Shown: positions 56,015 to 64,000, counted from the stretch's first letter. The stretch: DNA of 64,000 nt from Flavobacteriales bacterium (GCA_947500755.1 CANMTO010000003.1:1-64000); one strand, 5' to 3'. Notes: generated by a model from the letters alone, not told the origin. A program made the numbers and translations.

Positions 56015-57121
56015 ATGGGAATAGGAGCATATAAATATCTCGTTAAAGGTGCATTTGAAGGAACATTTACTACCCTTCAAGAAGAACCATTGACTACATC
56101 ATCAATCATCCCTGCTGGTGACGAGCATAAAATCACCATTCATAGAGGAATCATTTCTCATTCCACACAAATTACTGAAGAAGAATACCAACACGCATTG
56201 AGCTCCTTGTACTTCAATGAAGTACAAAACATAGAAATTCAACGCTCACCCTATTGGCCTTTAACAAATGATGCCATCTTTTCGCTACACGGCATGAAAC
56301 TAGCGGATGTTGAGGTTAGCCAAGTTACTCGCATGAATGATAAAACTATTGCTACCCTCAAAGGAACAGTTTTCTCCAAAGTGAGTCAAATGGACTTTGA
56401 TGTATCGGTTGGTACGCGCGATGAGCCCGATGAAAATAGGTATGTGAAAAATCAGTGGAACGATCAAAAGTGGTCAAAGAATGGCGGGTGTAATCGAGGT
56501 TTAGGGAATAGCATCCAAAACTCCCTAAGCGGATGTTCTCCGGGAGGTTGTAATACGCCCTCTGGGTGCTTAAAATGGTTACTTTACTTATTACTATTGC
56601 TGCTGCTATTGGGTTTGCTCGGACAGTGTACTCAGTTCGGGCGCACCTTACATTGTTACTACAATGCTTGGAAAGAAAAAAAAGAAATTTTAAAACTCCA
56701 GGAAAAGAAAGACAAACTCATAGAAAAGATTGAAAAGACTAAAAAAGAAACAACACCGTGTGGTAAAATCAGTGATCCCAATGGAAAAAACACGCCTAAA
56801 TCGTACACCTTTGATTTAGGTCAAAAGAGCGGTACCTTGCGTTTACGTTATGAAATGTATGAAATTCCGGATCGGATTGAAGTGATATATGATGGCAAAC
56901 TCGTTGCCCTTACTAACGATCAGCGTTTTAATCCAATTACTGTAAATAGGAAAAAATATAATTTGGATTATTTGGTTCCCATGGGGTATGCACAAGGCAG
57001 TGGTGAATTGAAATTCGATTACCATTACAATAAAAACAAACCTACTGAATTGCTAGTACGGGTTATACCGAGTAGGGAATTCGAAACAACAGAATGGACT
57101 ATTGATATTTTTTGCCCATGA
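56015..57121 (+). CDS. Paralog pair member B: same N-domain and Leu-rich helix, different C-terminal domain
   Basis: A 368-residue protein. The N-terminal domain aligns with the upstream gene product (for example HKITIHRG against HTVQVYQG). A linker with Cys-159, -174, -179 and -185 precedes a Leu-rich helix at about 186-204. A charged coil and a beta-rich C-terminal domain (about 247-368) follow, with YEMYEIPDRIEVIYDGKLVA and closing IDIFCP. The latter resembles beta-sandwich binding domains but is unassigned. Confidence 0.7.
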   Translation: MGIGAYKYLVKGAFEGTFTTLQEEPLTTSSIIPAGDEHKITIHRGIISHSTQITEEEYQHALSSLYFNEVQNIEIQRSPYWPLTNDAIFSLHGMKLADVEVSQVTRMNDKTIATLKGTVFSKVSQMDFDVSVGTRDEPDENRYVKNQWNDQKWSKNGGCNRGLGNSIQNSLSGCSPGGCNTPSGCLKWLLYLLLLLLLLGLLGQCTQFGRTLHCYYNAWKEKKEILKLQEKKDKLIEKIEKTKKETTPCGKISDPNGKNTPKSYTFDLGQKSGTLRLRYEMYEIPDRIEVIYDGKLVALTNDQRFNPITVNRKKYNLDYLVPMGYAQGSGELKFDYHYNKNKPTELLVRVIPSREFETTEWTIDIFCP

Positions 57122-58086
57122 TAATCGGAACTTACATATTCGGAATACCGAAGGAGCTTCTAAACCGTTTACCTGAAGAGGTAGCGCGCAGGCAAACATT
57201 CATCTTCAATATGTTGGGGCTGATGTTGATCGTTTTAGCGTTATTAGGTGCTGCATCAGGTCTAATCTTTGGTCTTGTTATATTCAACCATTGGGTGCTG
57301 GCAATCGCCTGCGGAATTTTCTTGGGTGGTGTGTTTTTTTTATTGCTTCAATTGCTGTTATTCCTTTCATTACAAACTCGATATAAAAATTTAAAAGAAC
57401 AGCTTTCTGATATGGAAAGTTTATACAATGACTATAAGGGGCTAAACATGACGACTTTATCAGATGAAGAAGCGTTAGAGATTGTTAGTAATTATAGATT
57501 AACGGCCAGTGCTTCTCAAATTAAAAATGAACCCAATCCGTTCCATCTCTCTCAGTTATTAATTTCGGCTGCCATTGTTTCCCTTGCCTTATTGTTATCA
57601 TTTATTGTTGCCAGTGCAATTGAAATTTGGATGTTCCGACACTCACTCAATGAAAAATTTTATGAGATTAAACATTCAACTGAATTGAATCATCTAGCAA
57701 AAGACTACCAACAACAAGGATATACATCGTTTAATGCGCAGAAAATGGAAGCATATTGGACGCTAAAGATGGTAGATAATTCAACAGGAGAAGTGTTCAA
57801 ACTCATTCATTGCCATTCCTTACTTATGACATTTGATGTGTTAATGGCGGGTATTGGGAACACGAAAGTACTGATCGACTTATTATTTGCTTGTGTTTTT
57901 CTAATTCCATACATACTAGTAAAGAAAAGTGATGAAATCTCAGGTGGTGAATTATTAAAACAAGTTACCATTGATTCAATAAGTACGAGCTTACTCATGC
58001 ATTTGCTTTCAACCAGAGAAATACAACGGGCTAAACATAACATAGAAACGGAATACAATTACTCCGAAACCCTAGGCTTAAAATGA
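57118..58086 (+). CDS. DUF4407-like membrane protein (second)
   Basis: A 322-residue protein with two N-terminal helices, a third near 150-170 (LLISAAIVSLALLLSFIVAS) and a fourth near 250 (KVLIDLLFACVFLIPYILVK). Topology and the fourth-helix motif resemble the DUF4407 protein two genes upstream, so a divergent paralog is likely. ATG 57118 gives an ATGA overlap with the previous stop; an in-frame TTG at 57112 is less attractive. Confidence 0.65.
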   Translation: MIIGTYIFGIPKELLNRLPEEVARRQTFIFNMLGLMLIVLALLGAASGLIFGLVIFNHWVLAIACGIFLGGVFFLLLQLLLFLSLQTRYKNLKEQLSDMESLYNDYKGLNMTTLSDEEALEIVSNYRLTASASQIKNEPNPFHLSQLLISAAIVSLALLLSFIVASAIEIWMFRHSLNEKFYEIKHSTELNHLAKDYQQQGYTSFNAQKMEAYWTLKMVDNSTGEVFKLIHCHSLLMTFDVLMAGIGNTKVLIDLLFACVFLIPYILVKKSDEISGGELLKQVTIDSISTSLLMHLLSTREIQRAKHNIETEYNYSETLGLK

Positions 58087-59006
58087 AAGAAAAGAAATCA
58101 CTTTTCAGGTCATTGAATTTGCTCTTTTGGTTAACCTTAGGATTAATAATACTTTGTGTATTACCTAAGTTAAATAACAAGCTTTTTAGTGATCAAGATT
58201 TTGATCGCTGGTATACTCGTTTTGATACTACCATTGTCGCAGTTGATTCGTTCTATATCGCACAAGACACCTCGAATATTATTGATGTCGTTGATACCAA
58301 TAAAATAACAAAAGATACGCTTAGAAGAAAAATGAAATTTATCCATTGGAAATGGGTAGACTATAATGGGACACGTTGCGATGTGTCTTTTAGTGTTCCT
58401 GAAGAAGAACTCGAGAAGGCTAAAGGGTTTAGAGAAGGATATATTTTTATAGGAAGAGCTCAACTTTATCAAGATTTCATTGATGCTTGTAAAATCCCAC
58501 TTTACAGACTGAATGAAGCGTTGGAAAAAGAAATGAATAAACGTGGGTTAACAGGGCAAGATCGATTGGATTTTCTTGTAACAGCCATACAAACCCCAAA
58601 ATATACTACGGTAACGGATAATAGTTGTGGAAATCAAGGTTCTTGTCAACCGGGTGGATGTTGCGGATACATTCAACCGTTTGCTATTTATACACCAACA
58701 GAGTTTATTTTTGCCAGAACGGGCGATTGCGATACAAAATCGCTGATATGTTATGCATTACTAAAAATGCAAGGGGTTCGTGCTGCAATGCTTACGGGAA
58801 AGGCGGCTAGTTCAAACAATGAAATGCCTGGTGGTCATGCCATGCTCGGTGTAGCCGGTTATCCACCAGTAATTCCTAGTAAACATCTTACCTTTCGGGG
58901 TGAAATGTATTATCCTTGGGAGACAACAAATTTTTATACCACCTGTCAACTTGGGAATATGCGAATGTGGTCGGTATGGATCAATTGGGAAGTAACTTAT
59001 AATTAA
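58083..59006 (+). CDS. Transglutaminase-like membrane protein (second)
   Basis: A 307-residue protein with an N-terminal helix (NLLFWLTLGLIILCVL, about 12-27). The triad is clear: Cys-216 in ARTGDCDTKSL, His-252 in PGGHAMLGV and Glu-280 in YYPWETTN. A Cys/Gly-rich stretch CGNQGSCQPGGCCG (182-195) lies before the active Cys. ATGA overlap with the upstream gene. Activity inferred only. Confidence 0.8.
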   Translation: MKEKKSLFRSLNLLFWLTLGLIILCVLPKLNNKLFSDQDFDRWYTRFDTTIVAVDSFYIAQDTSNIIDVVDTNKITKDTLRRKMKFIHWKWVDYNGTRCDVSFSVPEEELEKAKGFREGYIFIGRAQLYQDFIDACKIPLYRLNEALEKEMNKRGLTGQDRLDFLVTAIQTPKYTTVTDNSCGNQGSCQPGGCCGYIQPFAIYTPTEFIFARTGDCDTKSLICYALLKMQGVRAAMLTGKAASSNNEMPGGHAMLGVAGYPPVIPSKHLTFRGEMYYPWETTNFYTTCQLGNMRMWSVWINWEVTYN

Positions 59007-59018
59007 AAATAAATAACT

Positions 59019-59489
59019 ATGGAAACATTAAATGTAATAATTGCGGCACTGGTAACCATTTTCTACCTGATGTTAGCCACAAGGATTCTCTCGGCGTTTT
59101 TTCGAAAAATAACTAACCCACTCAATCACGCCACAGGAATTCTGTTAATATTTACCTTAATCGGTTTTGGAATTAACTTACATGATTTTTCAGAAATCGC
59201 TGTTAGTTCCTTCTTTTTTTATACAAGTACAGGGAATTGGTTTTATGCAATTTCGTTCTATTTGCTTTTTGCCTTGATTGCCTTTGTTTTTTCGTTTCTA
59301 TTATTTCGCTCTAGTTTTTTGTTAATGAACTGGGCTACACCTGAAAATGAAAAAGCTGAATTGGGAAAAAACAACATCATTCTTGCCTTAACGCATGGAG
59401 TCGTTTTTGTCCTCTTATGCTATGTGTTAAGTTCACCGATTACTATTCTTGCCAATACGATGATCGGATATTCTGATTTATCAAATTAA
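59019..59489 (+). CDS. Four-helix membrane protein
   Basis: A 156-residue protein with four hydrophobic segments (about 5-25, 38-60, 70-100, 120-145) and few charged loops. It starts 12 nt after the second transglutaminase-like gene and is the last member of the tight run. Not recognised. A 148-bp gap with no clear terminator follows. Confidence 0.65.
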   Translation: METLNVIIAALVTIFYLMLATRILSAFFRKITNPLNHATGILLIFTLIGFGINLHDFSEIAVSSFFFYTSTGNWFYAISFYLLFALIAFVFSFLLFRSSFLLMNWATPENEKAELGKNNIILALTHGVVFVLLCYVLSSPITILANTMIGYSDLSN

Positions 59490-59636
59490 CGGCATTTGCT
59501 TAAATTTTAAGATAAGCCTTGCCCTAACATTTTTCTTTATTCAAGTTAGTTTTCCATTAACGGATAGCACGGGTCTTAGTAGATCGCCTGTAACATAACT
59601 TATTTAAGATTTAATGGTTATAGCTTGGCTACTCTT

Positions 59637-60650
59637 TTACCTACCCAATACCTCATCCCAATAATATCCAAAATCTACCTTATCCCATTGCGCTTGACGA
59701 TGCATGGAGGTGCGAATAATTCGATTCTGCAACAAGGTACATTCGAATCCCATTAATGGCGTATGTATTTTCTCTCTGGTAAACTTGCTTAATAAACCGA
59801 AACGTAAATCGTAGACGATCAATTTATTTTTTTTGCTTTCGATTAAACAATAGTCATTTGTTACTCGATGCAGGTTTTTTGTTTGATTTCTTCCTATCCA
59901 TTTCAGTTCATTAATTCGATGTGACCCTCGCGTTAAAATCATTGGTTTCTCATGAATGGTAGCATTGAACAAGGATCGATAGGCAACGATATATTCGGAT
60001 TCATTCTCCCCTAGCACATACCAATAAAAACTGGTAAAAGGCATTGGGGTAACCATCATTCGATTGACCTTAATATGTTTTTCGCTCATATATTGAGTTG
60101 CATCATACCAAACATAACACTTAACAAGTGCCCCAATGACCAAATAGGATGTAGAATAAATCAATCCGATTCGATTGAGTCTTCTTCGCTTTGCGCTATT
60201 TCTATCCAAGCGCATCGCCCAAATGAGCAGCACCATAAATGGAACGGTGTACAAGGGGTCAATTACAAATACCGAATTGAAGGTTATTCTAGCCTCCAAT
60301 GGCCATAGGAATTGAGTTCCGTAATTGGTAAACATGTCGAGTATAGGGTGAGTAACAATCCCCCAGAAAAACAGCTGCGTCCACAACCAAAATCCGTGGG
60401 TTCCCTTAGTCGCCCAATTTAATATCCAACCAAGGAATGGTGATACTAACACGGAAAAAAGCAGGGAGTGAGAAAATCCACGGTGAACCAATGCAGCCTC
60501 CATCGGATGAAAGAACGCACGAAAGAATACATCGAGGTCTGGAATAGTTCCGGCGATCGCTCCCCAGAGCACTGCGCGATTCCCCATTTTTCTTCCGGCA
60601 ACTAATTCCCCAATTGCACCTCCTAATACAATTTGTGTTAGTGAATCCAT
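59637..60650 (-). CDS. Membrane-bound metal-dependent hydrolase (DUF457-type)
   Basis: A 337-residue protein with the N-terminal MDSLTQIVLGGAIGELVAGR, IAGTIPDLDVFFR and HRGFSHSLLF motifs typical of inner-membrane metal-dependent hydrolases (YdjM/DUF457 type). His and Asp residues in these motifs are the presumed metal ligands. Substrate unknown. Its first 128 bp recur at 62707-62834. A promoter-like word TAATTTTA ends 4 nt upstream of the ATG. Confidence 0.85.
   Translation of the reverse strand: MDSLTQIVLGGAIGELVAGRKMGNRAVLWGAIAGTIPDLDVFFRAFFHPMEAALVHRGFSHSLLFSVLVSPFLGWILNWATKGTHGFWLWTQLFFWGIVTHPILDMFTNYGTQFLWPLEARITFNSVFVIDPLYTVPFMVLLIWAMRLDRNSAKRRRLNRIGLIYSTSYLVIGALVKCYVWYDATQYMSEKHIKVNRMMVTPMPFTSFYWYVLGENESEYIVAYRSLFNATIHEKPMILTRGSHRINELKWIGRNQTKNLHRVTNDYCLIESKKNKLIVYDLRFGLLSKFTREKIHTPLMGFECTLLQNRIIRTSMHRQAQWDKVDFGYYWDEVLGR
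60523..60650. repeat. 128-bp direct repeat, copy 1
   Basis: By eye this is base-for-base identical to 62707-62834. It covers the first 128 bp of the hydrolase gene and is the intact gene's own 5' end. Confidence 0.9.
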
Positions 60651-60789
60651 TCGTTAAAATTACAACGGTTAGGCTATATAACTATGTTACCCATAAAAGA
60701 AACCTTCAGTTTTGTGTAAAGAAATAAGTTAGGGTGGTGTTTTCAATTATGGATTGCTTTAATTTTGCTTAACATCAAATTCCTAATTA

Positions 60790-62541
60790 ATGAAACGCAC
60801 GTTTTTACGTTCCTTTTTCGAACTCCCTTTTACTGAATTATCAGAAAATTCCGTTCGGTCATCCCAACCTAAAAAGTCCCTATTTTCTCACATAGTAGTT
60901 GATGTTTTGGATGATGAGTTATGGGGCTCTAAGGTAAGTATTCTAGGAAATTCCCTAATTATACTTGCTATCCTACTAAGTACATTGGATTACATTCTAA
61001 GTAACGGTGCAGGTGGATACTTAATTTCCAATAACCCCTTGAAATTCGCTATTGCAGGTTTCTTTCTAATGGAATTCATTCTCAGAATCTGTTATGCAAA
61101 AGCACTTGGATACGCACCTTCAGCACCACTAACTTACTTATTCTCATTCTTAGGTATAATCGATCTTCTAAGCTTGACACCCATAATACTGGATGTTTTT
61201 TCAGTGCCTTTTGTAAGTACCCTAGGTGCATTGCGAATTCTCAGGCTTTGGCGAGTAGCCCGCTACATCCCTTCGTTTAGCGTAATTTCAAATGCATTCA
61301 ATGCTCGAAAAGAAGATATTATCACTTCGCTACTTGGTGTTGTCTTGCTTTCATTGACCCTTTCTGCCCTAATATTCCATTTTGAAAACGCAAATACAGA
61401 AAGTTCATTTAAAAATATTTTGGAAGTATTCATCTGGTCTATTGGTAAGTATACGGGAGATTATGGAGCAATTGCGGTCAAAAATCCAATTAGCGATATG
61501 GGAAAGTTTATTGCTACCATTAATGGCTTACTAGGTATTGCTTTGTTCGCTCTTCCTGCAGGGCTTCTTGCATCGGCATTTATTGAACAATTGGAGGAAA
61601 AACGTAAAATGCAAACAATTAATGAACGCATCAAAAAAATTGAAAAACACTTTGCTAAACTCACCGGTGGAGGAAAGCATTTTAAATACAAAACTCATCC
61701 ACGCTATGCCTCAACGGACTACATTCAAAGCAAATTTTTGTTGAGTGAAAGTGAACTATTTGAATGTATCCGCGAAGCGCAATGTTTGAGATTTCGGGCA
61801 TTAAAATCAAGCCCTGAACGCAGCGTTTCTGATATTCGCATTATTGAATCATTCAAATCGAATTGCGCATATGGATACCGTCAATTCAATGATGAAAGTA
61901 ATATCGTGCTAATTAATGCGATTGGACATAATGAACGTGGGATTTCTCATTTCTCTTATACCTTAGCTAAGGGATTAAATCTAAACTTCATCGCACGGGA
62001 ATTCGAACTTTTAAATAAATCAGGTGCAAGTATCGGGGGAAACGCTTCCAAAGAATATGAACGTTTTCTAGCAAATGATATCACAACGTTCAATCCAACA
62101 CTGTTAGAATTTCTTCAGGACATTGATTCGTTTAATGAAAATACATTTTTTATTATTTTATCCTCCGCGGCTTCGGGTAGAAAAGATATTATTCTCGAAT
62201 ATGGAAATGATATAAACACTGTCGGATGGGACCCTGAAAAAACTACTTTATCGTCAGAAACTTTATTAAATAAGGTGATAAATCAAGTAACAGAAGGATT
62301 ATCCGATGTTCAATATACAGGGTCAAATCAAATTAAAGTCACTCAAGGTTTTAGTTTAGATGAAAATACCATTGGACTCAATATGGACAACTCGCTTCAA
62401 CGCTTGATTCATAAAAAAACACAGGCCAATGTAATTACTCTTTACGTTAACATTCGCATCTTAACCGGTGAAGACAATCTATATTACAGCGCTGCAACAG
62501 CTTTAGGTAATATTATCGAACAGATCAAAACACTTGATTAA
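60790..62541 (+). CDS. Voltage-gated-type ion channel with large unknown C-terminal domain
   Basis: A 583-residue protein. Six transmembrane helices span about 45-265, with an S4-like segment LGALRILRLWRVAR carrying Arg-149, -152, -155 and -158. The pore loop reads SIGKYTGDYGAI (217-228), which lacks the classical TVGYGD order. Residues 270-300 form a basic coil, and the remaining about 280 residues are an unknown domain (NIVLINAIGHNERGISHFSY near 371-390). The gene lies between the two 128-bp repeats. Confidence 0.8.
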   Translation: MKRTFLRSFFELPFTELSENSVRSSQPKKSLFSHIVVDVLDDELWGSKVSILGNSLIILAILLSTLDYILSNGAGGYLISNNPLKFAIAGFFLMEFILRICYAKALGYAPSAPLTYLFSFLGIIDLLSLTPIILDVFSVPFVSTLGALRILRLWRVARYIPSFSVISNAFNARKEDIITSLLGVVLLSLTLSALIFHFENANTESSFKNILEVFIWSIGKYTGDYGAIAVKNPISDMGKFIATINGLLGIALFALPAGLLASAFIEQLEEKRKMQTINERIKKIEKHFAKLTGGGKHFKYKTHPRYASTDYIQSKFLLSESELFECIREAQCLRFRALKSSPERSVSDIRIIESFKSNCAYGYRQFNDESNIVLINAIGHNERGISHFSYTLAKGLNLNFIAREFELLNKSGASIGGNASKEYERFLANDITTFNPTLLEFLQDIDSFNENTFFIILSSAASGRKDIILEYGNDINTVGWDPEKTTLSSETLLNKVINQVTEGLSDVQYTGSNQIKVTQGFSLDENTIGLNMDNSLQRLIHKKTQANVITLYVNIRILTGEDNLYYSAATALGNIIEQIKTLD

Positions 62542-62660
62542 ACAAATAATTCACATCGCTAACTGCATGCGCTCCGAAGCAATCTGAACTAGAATTTACT
62601 CCTGAGTTTTTTCAACGAAATCGCTTTTTGGAATTTTCTGTCTTTTAGAGCCTACCTACT

Positions 62661-62834
62661 TCATATACAAGCCTTCAGCAAATCTCCTGATATCATCTTG
62701 ACTCTGAAGAATACATCGAGGTCTGGAATAGTTCCGGCGATCGCTCCCCAGAGCACTGCGCGATTCCCCATTTTTCTTCCGGCAACTAATTCCCCAATTG
62801 CACCTCCTAATACAATTTGTGTTAGTGAATCCAT
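62661..62834 (-). pseudogene. Truncated copy of the hydrolase gene 5' end
   Basis: Starting at ATG 62834 it encodes the first 43 residues of the hydrolase (to DLDVFFR), then runs into foreign sequence VKMISGDLLKACI and stops. It keeps a perfect promoter word (minus strand TATTTTTG, 62841-62848) 6 nt upstream, better than that of the intact gene, so this may be the original 5' end. Confidence 0.85.
62707..62834. repeat. 128-bp direct repeat, copy 2
   Basis: Identical by eye to 60523-60650 and in the same orientation. The flanks diverge at once on both sides (AAAG... against GAAG... on the left). Confidence 0.9.
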
Positions 62835-62884
62835 GATGTTCAAAAATACAATTCGTAATTCACGCCACATTGCAACATTACCTT

Positions 62885-62892
62885 TATTTTTG
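62885..62892 (+). promoter_or_regulatory. Bacteroidota -7 promoter element
   Basis: TATTTTTG, a perfect TAnnTTTG, ends 13 nt before the ATG at 62906 and probably drives the small gene and the DUF262 gene. Confidence 0.5.
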
Positions 62893-62905
62893 TAGAAATC
62901 CCAAG

Positions 62906-63289
62906 ATGAGCGCTCCGTTAGAATGTACTAAAGTCAAGGAAAAGATTGCTGTTGATGAACAAATAAAAACCTTTGAAGTCACCGAAAAACAGGTGATTGT
63001 TCATTGTTCCTTACATAGCCCCAACGGAACCTATCTTCGAATTTGGAAAAGCACCTATTTGAAAACAGAAAGCGGTCAGCACTGTCCCTTAGTAACATGG
63101 AAAGGAATCACGCTCGCTCCCCAATGGATGCCTTCTAGTGAAGAATATACCCGATTCACCTTAATTTTCACAGGACTCCCTTCCGATTGCAAACAATTTT
63201 CACTCATTGAAGATATCCCTGAAGACCATGGATTTGTAAAACACGGGATTCAACGTAATGGATCAGACATTTATCAGGTAGCGCTTTAA
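62906..63289 (+). CDS. Small hypothetical protein upstream of the DUF262 gene
   Basis: A 127-residue soluble protein: EKIAVDEQIKTFEVTEKQVI at the start and a beta-rich middle (YLRIWKSTYLKTESGQHCPL). No family recognised. ATG 62906 is preferred because a TATTTTTG word lies upstream; an in-frame upstream start is inside the 5' region. It is followed 10 nt later by the DUF262 gene, so a joint role in defence is possible. Confidence 0.6.
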   Translation: MSAPLECTKVKEKIAVDEQIKTFEVTEKQVIVHCSLHSPNGTYLRIWKSTYLKTESGQHCPLVTWKGITLAPQWMPSSEEYTRFTLIFTGLPSDCKQFSLIEDIPEDHGFVKHGIQRNGSDIYQVAL

Positions 63290-63299
63290 ATAATCACAT

Positions 63300-64000
63300 A
63301 TGAAAGAATTACAAACCTTGCATTCCATCTTTAATCACCGGGTATTCAGAATCCCCGACTACCAGAGAGGCTATGCATGGAAAGAAAAACAACTCACTGA
63401 TTTTTGGGAGGATTTAATCAACCTTGATTCCGAACGTTACCACTATACCGGAGTATTGTCAATTAAAACATTTTCTGCTGACATTGCAAAGCAGTGGGAA
63501 GATGCTACATGGCTAATCGAAGACCGCGGATATGCACCTTGCCATATTGTAGACGGGCAGCAACGACTTACAACGATTTCTATTTTCATTCAGTGTTTAA
63601 TCGAAACATGCAGATCCTTAAACCCAACGAAATTGGATCACGAATTATTCATAAGCAGTTATTCGCTAAATGAAATACTATCCCAATACCTTGTTGAAAT
63701 CCAAGGGCCAAACAAGCTTATTAAAACCTATAAATTTGGGTATGAAGTCGATAATCCTTCCTATGAATTTTTAATTCATAGAATCTTTAATAATGATACA
63801 TCTAACCGCTTAGAAGAAACATATTATACGCTCAATCTAGAAAATGCCAAAGCTTTTTTTCTTGAGAATCTAAAAACGCAGGTTGAAGAAGAGGGCCCAG
63901 ACATATTATCCGAGTTATTCAAAAAACTCACACAACGCTTGATGTTTAATCTCTATGAGATTTCAGACGACTTCGATGTGTTTGTGGCATTTGAAACCAT
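63300..64000 (+). CDS. DUF262/GmrSD-type endonuclease, N-terminal part (runs off window)
   Basis: About 233 codons are visible and the frame stays open to the window end. IPDYQRGYAW (18-27) and the later IVDGQQRLTT are the two DUF262 signatures of GmrS-like NTP-dependent nucleases, and the FVAFET near the end is the third conserved piece. These proteins are type IV restriction components against modified phage DNA. Whether the C-terminal HNH half is present lies outside the window. Confidence 0.9.
   Translation, partial: MKELQTLHSIFNHRVFRIPDYQRGYAWKEKQLTDFWEDLINLDSERYHYTGVLSIKTFSADIAKQWEDATWLIEDRGYAPCHIVDGQQRLTTISIFIQCLIETCRSLNPTKLDHELFISSYSLNEILSQYLVEIQGPNKLIKTYKFGYEVDNPSYEFLIHRIFNNDTSNRLEETYYTLNLENAKAFFLENLKTQVEEEGPDILSELFKKLTQRLMFNLYEISDDFDVFVAFET

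Noticed and set aside
56580-56620. Possible simple repeat in the Leu-rich helix coding sequence
   Set aside because: Leu codons vary, so it is protein-level selection for a helix and not a nucleotide repeat.
62661-62870. Apparent small gene encoding a hydrolase-like N-terminus
   Set aside because: It is a truncated copy of the 59637-60650 gene, so I list it as a pseudogene fragment.

Overview
The window looks like a chromosome segment of a Bacteroidota bacterium, most likely Flavobacteriales. Three things point there. Proteins carry type IX secretion (T9SS) sorting tails (type A at 27169-28203, 43657-45330 and 48859-50313; gliding/CHU_C-like type B at 45378-47120). Genes are preceded by the Bacteroidota -7 promoter word TAnnTTTG. 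Near the left end there is a pyrE - SRPBCC - birA - rsfS - ftsH - cdsA - psd block of the kind common in flavobacteria. No insertion sequence, prophage or CRISPR array was seen.

Left half (1-32.4 kb) is mostly housekeeping: the start of valS, a DUF1573 exported protein, a Nudix hydrolase head-to-head with pyrE, birA, rsfS, ftsH, phospholipid synthesis (cdsA, psd), an acyl-CoA synthetase, an rRNA methyltransferase, a MATE exporter, fmt, gpsA, an aspartate kinase, a ferrous-iron operon (feoA-feoB plus a 41-aa Cys-rich membrane protein), corA, a TrmH-type methylase, ribosomal protein bTHX, serC-serA, a cyclophilin, a POT transporter, tatD-like, tcdA, a heme A synthase, a bestrophin and aat. A CAP-domain gene at 28.3-29.7 kb is interrupted by one in-frame stop.

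Middle (32.4-50.3 kb) is accessory: an OmpA-like lipoprotein, an HExxH zincin-like protein, an ECF-like sigma factor and a AAA ATPase, the pntAB transhydrogenase, several unknown exported proteins, and a cluster of large T9SS cargo and outer-membrane proteins. Several intergenic stretches hold short decayed coding fragments (about 33.4, 38.9, 43.2 and 47.4 kb).

Right part (50.3-64 kb): a CAT-anticodon tRNA with a broken partial copy of its 5' end beside it, an ApaH-like phosphatase, an amphi-Trp protein, and then the most interesting stretch, a tight eight-gene run (51847-59489) in which nearly every product is membrane-anchored. It encodes two transglutaminase-like proteins, two DUF4407-type membrane proteins, an Ig-like membrane protein, a paralogous pair of Cys/Gly-linker + poly-Leu-helix proteins (one ending in an OmpA-like domain, the other in a beta-sandwich-like domain), and a four-helix membrane protein. 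ATGA overlaps and 2-28 nt gaps argue for one co-translated complex. I know of no named system with this composition. To its right, a voltage-gated-type ion channel with an unusual pore sequence and a large unknown C-terminal domain sits between two identical 128-bp direct repeats derived from the 5' end of a metal-dependent hydrolase gene. The window ends in a GmrSD/DUF262-type defence gene preceded by a small unknown gene.
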